Assembly: GCA_003313425.1 (NCBI GenBank)
Contig: NHZP01000068.1
Coordinates: 62,001 to 126,000 of the forward strand
Direction: 5' to 3'
Length of the DNA stretch: 64,000 bases
Source: Pseudopyrenochaeta lycopersici
Taxonomy: Eukaryota; Ascomycota; Dothideomycetes; Pleosporales; Pseudopyrenochaetaceae
Shown here: piece after piece, positions 54,204-63,630 of the stretch
How the letters are laid out: each line of letters begins with the position of its first letter
Position numbering within the stretch: position 1 is the first letter of the stretch
Position numbers and translations under genes: made by a program
Notes under the pieces: model-generated
Seen by the model: the letters and a program-made list of their open reading frames with translations, nothing else
What the model was told of the DNA's origin: nothing
Databases searched by the model: none

Positions 54204-57200
54204 TTACCCCCCTCCTCCCTTTCTGCGCGTCTTCGTCCATAGCTTCCATGCCTCAGTCTTACGCACATTCTCAACTGGCTCCCAGGTTGGGTCCGCATAG
54301 TCAACCCACTTCACACGTGCTTCTTTAAAGTGTCTTCGGCCCCGCCTTGTAGCCCTTTCGTCTAATATTCGCTCAACTAGCCAGGCTTCCTCTCCGTCAA
54401 TAAGTAAGGGCCCTGGTTGGCTGTCCCCAGTCTTCTGGGATGGGAGGGGATCGTTTGGTGCAGGCCGTAGTACATCAACGTGGAAAACGGGATGTATCCT
54501 ACCAGGAACGTCAAGCTTATATGCGTGGGAGCTAACTTGTCGTACAACTCGGTACTTGCCATGCAACCAGTCTAGCTTCTTCGAGGGTCTTGATGTTTTT
54601 ACATTCCTCAGGTTAAGGAATACCCAGTCTCCCTCCTTGTACTGCGGTGCTGCTGTTCGGGTTCTGTTAGCTTGGTGTTGTTGTTTCTCCTGTGCCATAG
54701 CTATTGCAGCTTGGGCCCATTCTGTTGCGTCTTGAAGTCTTTTAAGGAAATCTTCTGCTAGTACTTCGCCATCCTTCTTTGTTCGGTCCTGGATTGTGCG
54801 CTCTTCAACAAGCTGTATTGGCTCGTTATGGTATCCGTGCATAAAGAAAAAAGGGCTTAGTCCTGTAGATGATGCCTCTCGGTTGTTGATCGCTCCCATA
54901 ATAATAGGCAGGAGTGTTGACCAGTTCTCCTGCGTGTAGGTTGCCCAAATGCGAATCATCTTCTCAATCTCTTGGTTCATCCGTTCAGTAGCACCATCAG
55001 TTTGTGGGTGATAAGCAGTTGATAGTCGTTGCTCGATATTTAAGAGTCTGCAAAAATATCTCCATAGATCGCTGACAAATTGAGGGCCTCTATCGCTCGT
55101 GATTGCAGTAGGGATGCCATGAATTGGGTAGTGGCGTTCAAAGAGCCTTTGTGCGACTGCTTCAGCGGAGAGATCGTGCATACTCTCTAGTTCTACTCCT
55201 TTTGTAAGCCGATCTGTCAGAACCATGCAGCTTGGAGCATTGTCTCGCCCTGATAGCGGCAAGTCCGTGATAAAGTCGATGGAGATTTCCCCCCAGATAC
55301 GTTCAGGTATTGGCATTGGCTTGAGGAGGCCCTTCTTCGTCTCCCTCCATATAGTGTTTCTCCCGCACACTTCGCAGTTTCGAACAAATTGTCGCACGTC
55401 ACTCGCAGCACCCGACCAAAAGAACTGCCTTGATAGGATTGCGTAGGTGAGATCTCTCCCAGGGTGTCCAGTAATATGCGAGTCGTGGATATTTTGAATG
55501 ATCTGGGTGCGTAGTGGTTCGCAATTTGGAATCCAGATCCTTCCTCGAAATCGTAGCAAGCCTCTCTCGTCCACGGAGCATTCCGCCATGCTTACGGATT
55601 TCTCTTTCTGCAGATCTACTGGAAGGTTTCTCTCTTTGCGTATTACCAGGGTAGTGAGCTCTCGGTAGAGTTTGTCCTGCTGTCGACTCTTATGCCATAG
55701 TTCTTGCATTTGGTCATCTTCGAACAGTCGTACACTCTTCGCAAAATCGATATTGGTTAGTGATGAGGCGAGAGATAGGACTTGAGTGTTCCTGAGGTGC
55801 TTATTCTGAAAGAGCCGTTTGAACCGAGATCGGAGGCGTTCGTCGTCATAGTTGGCGGGCAGGTCCTGTTCTCGTCGTGACAATGCGTCAGGCTTTCCCA
55901 TCATCTTCCCGGGCTTCCATTCGAGGGTGAAGTTGAACCTTGAGAGGAATTCTGACCAGCGCACTTGTCTCTCTGATAGTTGTCTCTCAGTGTAAAAGTA
56001 TTTCAGGTTCTTGTGATCAGTTAAGATAGTGAAGTGCTTAACCATGTGCAACTCTGGCTCCCAGGCTTCCAAACAACGGACGATAGCAAGGAGCTCCTTA
56101 TCGTGGATTGGGTAATTAGCTTCTGTCGCTGAGTGCTTCTTAGAATAATAAGCAACAGGTTGCCAATTGCTGTTCTTGTCCTTCTGTAAGAGTAAGCCAC
56201 CAGTAGCGTGTCCAGACGAATCTGCTTCCAACAAGGTCTCCTTTTCTGGATCAAAATGAGCCAATATTGGTGCTGTGATAAGGAGCTCTTTGATCTTCTC
56301 AAATGCTTCTTGACACGCTTCGTCCCATCGGAAGGGGACGTCCTTTCTTGTTAGATTAGTGAGGGGTTCAGCGATATCGGAGAACTCTGGTATAAAAACT
56401 CGGTAAAAGTTGGCGAATCCAATAAACCCTCGTACGGCCTTCACGGACGATGGCGTGGCCCAATCACGTATGGCGGCAATCTTGTCGGGGTCAACTCGTA
56501 TTCCGACTTCTGCCTCAATAATGTATCCAAGGTATTTGACTCTCTTAGTTTCGAACTCACACTTGTCAATATCAATCTGGAGTCCGGCGTCCATCAGACG
56601 TTGAAGGACTCTTCCAACCTTCTGCCGGTGGTCTTGGAGGGACCCTGAGGAGTAAATCAGGATGTCGTCGATGTATGCAGATACAAAGTCGTCCAAGTAA
56701 TCCTGCAGAACACTATTTATATACCGCTGAAAGGCAGCGGGTGCTCCTGTTAATCCAAAAGGAACTACGCGCCATTCGAACAATCCGTATCTCGTCCGGA
56801 AGGCTGTTTTCCATTCTTCTCCTTTCGCTAGTCGTATCTTGTGGAATGCTGCAATGACGTCAAGCTTCGTGAACCATCGCGCCTTCGCTACGTTTCTCAA
56901 TGTTTCAGTGAACAACGGGAGTGGGTAGCGGTCCTTCTTAGTGATGTTGTTCAGGCCACGATAGTCTACGCAGAATCGGACTCCTCCTCCGGGCTTTTTG
57001 ACCATTAACACTGGCGCGGCAGCCGGCGAGTTGCTGGCTCGAATGAACTCTTTATCTAACAGCTCAGTGAGAGTCTTCCTTAATACGAGCAGTTCTTCTC
57101 GGCCCATGCCGTAGAGAGGTCCCCAAGGAATCGTTTTTTCAGATCCGTTCTGGTCTTTCTCAATCTCAATGTGCAGATCGACACCCTCCCTGTGAGGTGG

Positions 57201-57890
57201 TAGCTTCTCCGCTAGGTGCTGATCAAAAGCCTTCAACCACTTCTGGTAATGAGGTGGCAGTTTGACCTTAGGGTCCGATCGTTTGCGTGGCTTCAGAGCT
57301 TTCTCGATATCTGCGATCGAGACAGCGTATACTCCTGTATCAAGATTGATACCTTCCTGTCGGTTCTTCCTACGATTTCTTCTTACTTCAGCCAGAAACG
57401 CACTAGCTATAAGTTGTGCGGCCTTGAACTGGGGCGGCCTGCGCAACGTCTTCTTGCGGTTCCAAACGCGGATGCCAGACACGCCGATGTCCAAGCAGCC
57501 CCGTCTTGTAGAGATAGTGACATCAGCATCTTCTAGCCATGGGTTTCCGAGGATTAGGTCGTACGTGAGGCCAGGGACTACGTAAAAGAAGATGCGCTCC
57601 TGCTGGTGTCCATCTATATCGATTGAGGCGTAGGTGATAGTGTTCAGGATTGTCGTTGATTCTGCGTTCTTCCCTGCGGCTCCTTCTAACCGGCGCGGTG
57701 CTATCTTCAACGATGGCAATCTCAGAGATTGAAAGAGTCGTTCACTTATAGCGGAGTAGCAAAGGCAGCCTGAGTCTACGAGACCGGTAACGAAGTCAGT
57801 TCCATTAAGTCTAACGTCCACTAAAAAGGGGTCACCGTCCATCTTTGCTCTTCCTTCCTCTTTCCATTCTCTCTGAGCTGCCACGTAGTC
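54204..57890 (-). CDS. gypsy-2 pol polyprotein (protease, RT, RNase H, integrase, chromodomain)
   Basis: About 1228 codons directly after the gag stop in the same frame. Protease has GLVDSGC. Reverse transcriptase has GGGVRFCVDYRGLNNITKKD and the catalytic YIDDILIYS. RNase H contains LLEADSSGHATGG and ends at GKPDALSRRE. Integrase has the HHCC zinc region (HDSHITGHPGRDL, CEVCGRN) and catalytic core marks FITDLPLSG, ITSDRGPQF and ATERMNQEIEK. The C-terminus is a chromodomain (RVKWVDYADPTWEPVENV), expected to steer integration to particular chromatin. The stop codon at 54,204 touches the LTR, so the purine-rich priming tract (AAAGGGAGGAGGGGGG) lies inside the last pol codons. There is no ATG at the junction; the first near-cognate codon is GTG at 57,884. 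Confidence 0.95.
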   Translation of the reverse strand, partial: DYVAAQREWKEEGRAKMDGDPFLVDVRLNGTDFVTGLVDSGCLCYSAISERLFQSLRLPSLKIAPRRLEGAAGKNAESTTILNTITYASIDIDGHQQERIFFYVVPGLTYDLILGNPWLEDADVTISTRRGCLDIGVSGIRVWNRKKTLRRPPQFKAAQLIASAFLAEVRRNRRKNRQEGINLDTGVYAVSIADIEKALKPRKRSDPKVKLPPHYQKWLKAFDQHLAEKLPPHREGVDLHIEIEKDQNGSEKTIPWGPLYGMGREELLVLRKTLTELLDKEFIRASNSPAAAPVLMVKKPGGGVRFCVDYRGLNNITKKDRYPLPLFTETLRNVAKARWFTKLDVIAAFHKIRLAKGEEWKTAFRTRYGLFEWRVVPFGLTGAPAAFQRYINSVLQDYLDDFVSAYIDDILIYSSGSLQDHRQKVGRVLQRLMDAGLQIDIDKCEFETKRVKYLGYIIEAEVGIRVDPDKIAAIRDWATPSSVKAVRGFIGFANFYRVFIPEFSDIAEPLTNLTRKDVPFRWDEACQEAFEKIKELLITAPILAHFDPEKETLLEADSSGHATGGLLLQKDKNSNWQPVAYYSKKHSATEANYPIHDKELLAIVRCLEAWEPELHMVKHFTILTDHKNLKYFYTERQLSERQVRWSEFLSRFNFTLEWKPGKMMGKPDALSRREQDLPANYDDERLRSRFKRLFQNKHLRNTQVLSLASSLTNIDFAKSVRLFEDDQMQELWHKSRQQDKLYRELTTLVIRKERNLPVDLQKEKSVSMAECSVDERGLLRFRGRIWIPNCEPLRTQIIQNIHDSHITGHPGRDLTYAILSRQFFWSGAASDVRQFVRNCEVCGRNTIWRETKKGLLKPMPIPERIWGEISIDFITDLPLSGRDNAPSCMVLTDRLTKGVELESMHDLSAEAVAQRLFERHYPIHGIPTAITSDRGPQFVSDLWRYFCRLLNIEQRLSTAYHPQTDGATERMNQEIEKMIRIWATYTQENWSTLLPIIMGAINNREASSTGLSPFFFMHGYHNEPIQLVEERTIQDRTKKDGEVLAEDFLKRLQDATEWAQAAIAMAQEKQQHQANRTRTAAPQYKEGDWVFLNLRNVKTSRPSKKLDWLHGKYRVVRQVSSHAYKLDVPGRIHPVFHVDVLRPAPNDPLPSQKTGDSQPGPLLIDGEEAWLVERILDERATRRGRRHFKEARVKWVDYADPTWEPVENVRKTEAWKLWTKTRRKGGGG

Positions 57891-59045
57891 CTATTGCTCT
57901 TTGTCAGCTTCGTCTAGCTCGTCTTCAATAGCAGCGCTTGTAACCGCGGCGCTTAACGCGGCTTTGACGCTGGTGTACATTGGTCGGATAGCGGCTGCTA
58001 GCGGGCATGTTACTATTCGGCACCGGCTGCGGCCGCATCGAAGGCAACGCCCTTCACGGCGTCGAGCGTCAATCTCTTCCTGGCCAACCCACTTTGCTCG
58101 TTTCCCAAGTAGCTCTTGGTCTTCCGGACGCTTTGAAGGGTATCCGTTTACGTTGCCTTTGTCGCGGAGGCGGACAGTGTTCACTTGGGTTGGAGTAGGT
58201 GGTGTTGGTTCCCATTCCATCATGTCTTCGCGGTTGAATTGCATGGCGGCCTTGCTACTAGTAGTTGTTGGCAACGTAGGTACTTGGGCGTCTCTGATAA
58301 CGCTTCTCTTCTTCGTCCACTGGCCATATAGCTCCATGTCGTTACTTAGGTTTGCGCACTTTTGGACAAATCCCATATATGTATGGTTGTCGCCTCCTGA
58401 TGTACCTACTAGCTTGTCTCTCATCTTGTTGTTGAGCGCGTTGCGCAGATAGGATGTCTTAGCGACGTCGTCCCATCCCTCTGCGTCAGCGTTGGCTATC
58501 TCCCTTTCGAACCGGGGGTAGAAGGATATGAAGGTCTCGTCTTCTTTCTGGCGAATGGAATGTAGATTCTGGATTGCTTTTTCTTTCCGGTTGCGCTCAC
58601 CGTAGAGGAGGTCAAGACGGTGAAGAAGTTCGCGAGGATTTGGAGACTCTTGTTTGTTTGCCATCTCGTAGTATGTAGTAACGTTGATTTTTGCTGTTCC
58701 TTCAAGGCGTGCATAGATATAGCGTAGTTGAGCCTTCGAGCTCCCTATAGCTCGCGCATCTTCTTCAATCTTAGCTTCCATCTCTAGCTTCCATCCTCGC
58801 CATTGTGATTTGTTGCCGCTGAACATTGGAGGGTGGGGAAGGCGTGACTTCACAGTTACCGGGGTAGGTTCGGGCGACGGCGTTGGGGCGGCAGTGGCGC
58901 GTGGTGTAAGTTCAGGCGTATTAGATGGCTGCTGTAACTGCGTTTCCAATCGGATGCTTATATCGTCGAGTTTGGCGAACAACTGCTGGACTAGTTGGTC
59001 CATGTTATTAAGCCGCATATTGACTTCTTCGGTAGGGTCCTGCAT
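57891..59045 (-). CDS. gypsy-2 gag
   Basis: A 384-aa ORF from ATG 59,045. The N-terminus is a coiled-coil-like region with a Pro/Thr-rich linker, then a capsid-type domain (SQWRGWKLEMEAKI, FISFYPRFEREIANADAEGW). The C-terminal nucleocapsid motif reads CLRCGRSRCRIVTC. Spacing fits a CX2CX4HX4C knuckle but the His position is Cys. It ends at TAG (57,891-57,893, context GAG CAA TAG GAC TAC), after which the frame continues open into pol. Readthrough, or a nonsense mutation of a fused gag-pol, must supply pol. Confidence 0.9.
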   Translation of the reverse strand: MQDPTEEVNMRLNNMDQLVQQLFAKLDDISIRLETQLQQPSNTPELTPRATAAPTPSPEPTPVTVKSRLPHPPMFSGNKSQWRGWKLEMEAKIEEDARAIGSSKAQLRYIYARLEGTAKINVTTYYEMANKQESPNPRELLHRLDLLYGERNRKEKAIQNLHSIRQKEDETFISFYPRFEREIANADAEGWDDVAKTSYLRNALNNKMRDKLVGTSGGDNHTYMGFVQKCANLSNDMELYGQWTKKRSVIRDAQVPTLPTTTSSKAAMQFNREDMMEWEPTPPTPTQVNTVRLRDKGNVNGYPSKRPEDQELLGKRAKWVGQEEIDARRREGRCLRCGRSRCRIVTCPLAAAIRPMYTSVKAALSAAVTSAAIEDELDEADKEQ

Positions 59046-59089
59046 AATGCTTTTTCAGTGTCCTCGTCAGCTGCGAGATCTTGGTTGTA

Positions 59090-59262
59090 TGTGAGCGGTC
59101 TCTAGTAACTGGATTCCAGCTATCTAGTCCAGATGCTATCTACAACCAAGATAGGAAGAAAAGAGGAGAATTGGGTGCCACGCGAGGTACAAAGTTTTCC
59201 GTGCACGAGCCGTATATCCGTGCACGACGGCGCAGCCTCGAGCACTGGCCTAGCCCGTTACA
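59090..59262 (-). repeat. gypsy-2 5' LTR
   Basis: The promoter-bearing LTR for minus-strand transcription. Sequence identical by eye to the 3' LTR. The minus-strand sequence just inside it (TACAACCAAGATCTCGC) is the place for a tRNA primer site, but the tRNA was not identified. Confidence 0.95.
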
Positions 59263-59267
59263 GTATT

Positions 59268-60505
59268 ACAGATCTAGCGCCGGCATAGTATAGTAAATAG
59301 ATAGCATAACGCTATCGCTGTAGGTTTGCGGCATAACTATAATATCTCGTTTATTAGAACGCAGTCTAAAACAATAGCAATAGTGTTCTACGTAACAAAT
59401 TATGCGACGAAAGTTAAAGATCTAGTCTAGAAACGCGTAGCGGCAACTGTAGACGTACTAAACGCGTTCAGTAGCTCTCCTACTAGGGGCGGAGCCGGAG
59501 CAGAGCAAAGGTCCACAGAGATAAGCGCTAGGAATAGAGCACAGTAATTCTTAGTAAGAGTGGCGAATTAGGTCTTCACAGAGAGAGCTGTATTGCAGGT
59601 AGAGGTTGCAGCTCATCTATTAGGATACCTAATAGAATTTACGCACAATAAGGCGTGGACGTTTTTAAACGTATCTTTGCTGTACTAGCACATTTTTTAA
59701 CAGTAGCCTTATCTGCGATGTGTAGGTAGTAGGGAGACTAAGGAGGAGTTAGCTGACAAGACGGTGATATTGGAAGAGACAGGGCAGAGAGTCTCCTTTC
59801 TTTAGGTATACCCCTATCGCGGCCAAATCCTTCAGGGTCTATTACTCTATAACTACATGTCTATAGTAAAATTAAAAAGGAAGGGCGGTAAGAGACGTGT
59901 CTAGGGAGAGACTAAACTTAACAGGATATGGCAGCTATCAAAGACATAGGTGCAGGTATTACGAAAACTAGGTAAGGGCGCGCTTGTTTGCCTAGACAGT
60001 TATCTTAGTACAGACTTTAACGACGAAACCAAGTCATGCTATAGAAGGTGCGTACGTTAGTAATAGAACTTGCAGCAGTAGTTGTTAAGGGCTAAATAGT
60101 GATAAGGATAAAGAAACCCGCTAACCGCGTAATCGCAGGGCTGCTGTGCAACATCTCGCCATCTTTATACCTTAGGGGCTGTTCCTGACTAAGACGTTAG
60201 GCGACATTAATACTATATAGGAGAGACATAGGCAAGCCCTATCTCGCAGGCTGTTGTCTCTTATAGAAAATATCTAACTACTCCACTGTTCTGCAGAAGA
60301 TGCAAGGTAAGATATAAAACAGTGGGCGGCTATATCTGGAGAGATAGATCTAGCGGTAGAGTTGACAGAGTCCGCGATAAGGGAAGAAGGAGATAATATT
60401 CTAGGAACATTATACAGATCAGACAAGATTAGCAACGCGACGCGCCTTATTAACGTTTTCAGAAGCACAATAGGAGTCAACTAGATCACGGCTAGTTCGA
60501 GGGAA
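59268..60505 (+). pseudogene. Helitron Rep C-terminal / linker region, RIP-mutated
   Basis: Plus-strand readings are broken by frequent TAG/TAA and frame changes. Residual segments such as LEERSLKQ-like and GRACLPRQLS fit the region between Rep and helicase in Helitrons. Mutation is heavier here than in the helicase part downstream. Confidence 0.45.
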
Positions 60506-62750
60506 GTGGCGTTGATAGTACAGAACCTTTCGAGATTCCAGGAGGCAGCGCAATTGGACGACTTGCCTACGACAATAGTTATCGAGGGTACGTCAAGGAC
60601 AGTGAGCACTTCGGTGAGGTTGCATGCCGGTGGTCATATACCAGGTCAAGATAAGATTAAGTCTATCAAGTCGCAGCAGGCGAGCCTATCAAGGGAAAGG
60701 GAGAGGTTGATTCAAGGTATCCAGGAACAGCCTGGCCACACCGCAGACAGGCATACTGCAGATGGCCACAGTGGAGCCGTGTATAGTGCACTCAACGGTT
60801 TTGGAGAGGAAGACGTCGTTATCACACCGTCAGACTCAGGAGCTGCGGTCTGGAGTATGGGGCCGTCAGCGAGCGTCCAGCTTGGGCCGTCCACGTCATT
60901 CTCCGAGGTTGGCATGCAGCTGGCCGAGTCGTTCACGCTAAATGGAAGGCAGAGAATTGCCCTCCGACTGCTATGCCGCCATCTAGATCTAGTAGAGCGA
61001 AGCGAGCGAGGGCTCCCGCAGCTATGTTAATTCATTAGAGGGGAGGGGGGCACAAGAAAGTCAGTTGGATCCCAGATCACGTGGTGTGACGGCCCATCAC
61101 AAACGGTGATGGCTCATGACTGTTTGTGATGAGCCACTCCAAAACACACCCTTCTACGTAGACCTACATAAACAGGTCTCTAGCTCATAGATAGAAATAA
61201 TAACACTTGTTCTCTTAGTTCAGAGCTTCAACTAAGTCGCGAATTATCGAAGCGCTCGTCAAGTGGTTTGCGAGCAAAGGGATGTCGCATCGGTTGTTGG
61301 TAACTGCGACATCAGGGACAGCGGCGGCGAGGATCAATGGCATCACAATACACTCGGCCTGCAATTTCTCGAAGGATATGTCCCGGTCAAGTTGCAGCGG
61401 CGGATTCGAACAGCTCTCCAGGCCTTGTGTGGGAGGCTTGCGAGTTGACGGTAGAGTCAGAATGGACTGGCAGGAGAAAGACGTGCTTGTTATAGACGAG
61501 GTCAGCATGCTATGTGTCCGGACTTTGTACGCCGTGAACGAGCGAATCTGCGAGCTTCGCGGCTGCGTCGAGGACTTCGGTAAACTCCCCATTATCGTTT
61601 TTCTAGGAGACTTCCACCAGTTCCGTCCCGTACAAGAACGGTCGATCCTGCTTCTAAGCAGTGCCTTTCCCTGGGACGAAGGGAAAACGTTCAGCGTTGA
61701 ACAGAGGTACTAGCACGACAAAGCTCATGCGCTATAGAGCGGGTTCACGACCGTAGTGATGCTGAAGGAACAAGTCCGTGCCGCGGCCGATCCACGGCTG
61801 CAGCAGCTGCTAGCACGGATCCGTGAAGGCATAGGTGACTAGAGTGATATCAATCTCTTGAATAGCACATGCTGTCGGGAGGGTAGGCGTATTCTATGGG
61901 AGTCGGGCATCACGGTGGTGACGTCGCTGAACAGAAACTGATGGAATTTAAACACGGAGGCCGCCCTGTCCTTTCAGAGGCAACACCAAGCCCTGCTCTA
62001 GATCTTTATTTCTGAACACAAATAGAAGGATGGTCAGCTAACAGAAGAGGAGGCGTTTATAATATTAAGCTACGGCGACGACAGCAGCATACTAATACTA
62101 GCTGTTTTTATATTCGTCCTGGGGATGCTAGTTATCGTGAACTAAAACACACACCAGGGTTTGAAACTAGTCAACGGGGCCAGCTACACAGCCGTAGACA
62201 TTATCGTCGACAAGGCGCACCCGGGCCATCGCATCTCCGGTGACACTATCCTCCACTTTGGGCTACTAGCAGGTATCCTGCTTGCAGGGGAGTCGACAAA
62301 GGATTTCCGCTTCGTCGGCATGCCGCTAGGCACTATTCTCCTGACGCTAATCAGCTTAAAGATAGATTGCCAAAGAAAGAGACTATGGTAGAAAACGGCC
62401 GTCAGCCACAGAGGACTGCCCTGCGCGCCAGCGTTTGCTTGTACAGATTACAAGGTGCAGGGCTAGACGCTGAAGCGGGCGGCGCTAGAATTACGAGGGA
62501 CAAGGACGACGTACATTAACGGGTAGACGGTAGCTAGCCAATGCGATCTATACAGCCTTTACGTTCAGCTATCGCGGACGTAATCGCTGGATGACATAAT
62601 ACTGCTATGGAAGGCACGAGAGAGGGACATTGTGGGAAACACGATACCAGAGAACATGGCAGCAGCAGAGAAGCGGCTGGAAGAGCTCAGCGAGGCGACG
62701 ATTCGAGAGGCGGAATTATGGGGATCGGCTTCACTGGTAGAATGAGTTGA
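60506..62750 (+). pseudogene. Helitron Pif1-type helicase, broken
   Basis: Helicase motifs in order on plus: FTLNGRQRIALRLLCRHL, Walker A GEGGTRKS (~61,040; Arg replaces the usual Gly), VTATSGTAAARINGITIHSA, Walker B DVLVIDEVSML, IIVFLGDFHQFRPVQ, and a C-terminal part (ACTDYKVQG, LYVQLSRT-stop-SLDDIILLWKARER). Interruptions are TAA at 61,027-61,029, a 171-bp insertion at 61,063-61,233, a TAG at 61,711 and several more downstream. The intended product would unwind DNA during rolling-circle transposition. Confidence 0.8.
61063..61233. mobile_element. 171-bp MITE-like insertion in the helicase P-loop region
   Basis: Bounded by AGTTG...CAACT inverted ends and a 5-bp duplication AAGTC (61,058-61,062 and 61,234-61,238). 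It interrupts the helicase frame directly after the Walker A Lys-Ser, and the frame matches again on the far side (RIIEALVKWFASKGMSHRLL). Inside, CATCACAAAC and GTTTGTGATG form an inverted pair around 61,090-61,125. Confidence 0.8.
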
Positions 62751-62780
62751 GAAACAAACTTTCACGCTTTTTAAAGTTCT

Positions 62781-63630
62781 TCGGGGTTATGAGTATTATA
62801 GGACGGTGTAGCCTAGCGAAGCGACGATTAAAGGAAGAGGGGGAGAGCTGGGAGGTTTGGGGCTAGGCAGTGGAGGGGGATTTTCGCCGAGTCAGCAGAA
62901 TGATAATGTGGAGGAAGGAAGTTGTCGCACTTGGGTGTGCTTATGATGATGCATCAGGAAGAATTCATGATGAGCAGAAAAGTTGTATTGTGTGTGTTTT
63001 TCTGGTGAACCTGACCCCGCACGTCTTAGATTATATGGCAAGATTACTAATGCAGTTTTTTCCTCAGGCTCCCTGAGATGACACCTTGGCCTTATCTCAT
63101 AAATCAGACGCTCCGCTTAAAGCTTAGACCGCGGCGGCTAACGTAATAAGTTCTGCAAACTACTGCAAACTCCTTAGCTAATCAGAGCCTGCTTAGATTA
63201 TATTTAATTACGTAACGCCTAGCGGAGCTTTAGCGGAGCGTCTAAGGAAAAATAGAACACGCTTTAGTGCGAGATAATACTAATCGCGTAAAACACTTAA
63301 CTTTCAGTACCTATACCTACATAACTATATTAGTTCTTATTAAAAGTATAGTTAATTCTAATAAAACGAGTAAATCCCTTTTTATTTATACTATTTACTT
63401 ATACTAATAATGCAGTAAGAACTGCAAAGTACATGCTTAAAAACTATGCACACAGCGATTATATAAACCGCCCCTATTCCTACTACGTTAACAACACCTA
63501 ATAACAGCCTATACTCTATAAAATAAATTATAAGCTGCTTATCTTATACTCTTAGAACTACCTTATACGCTTTTTATAACTAAAGATTATGTTATTATAT
63601 TGCGTAGGTGGCCTAGTATACGCGTCCTAC
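62781..63630. other. noncoding; Helitron 3' region then AT-rich DNA
   Basis: 62,781-63,080 is of balanced composition and may contain the Helitron 3' end. From ~63,080 the sequence is AT-rich and RIP-like. No gene is supported. Confidence 0.4.

Larger units (their letters stand above)
54031..59262 (-). mobile_element. young chromovirus-type Ty3/gypsy element (gypsy-2), 5232 bp
   Basis: Two 173-bp LTRs (54,031-54,203 and 59,090-59,262), identical by eye, bounded TG...CA and flanked by a perfect GTATT duplication (54,026-54,030, 59,263-59,267). Gag and pol are open on the minus strand. There is no RIP signature, in strong contrast with the Helitron it interrupts. Identical LTRs imply a recent insertion. 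Confidence 0.95.
53095..62780 (+). mobile_element. decayed Helitron, interrupted by gypsy-2 and a MITE
   Basis: The plus strand carries a Helitron replicase N-terminal domain (53,080-53,592 and degraded to ~54,025). It continues after the gypsy-2 insertion (59,268 onward) as a RIP-scarred Rep/helicase region, and ends in a Pif1-type helicase reaching ~62,745. Together this is the Rep-Hel layout of Helitrons. The left end cuts an NLR WD40 tail. Terminal TC and CTRR ends with a subterminal hairpin were not pinned down. Confidence 0.75.

Noticed and set aside
61063..61233. Intron in the Helitron helicase
   Set aside because: Edges are not GT-AG, a 5-bp direct duplication and inverted ends are present, and the length is well above the 44-62 nt introns of this window.
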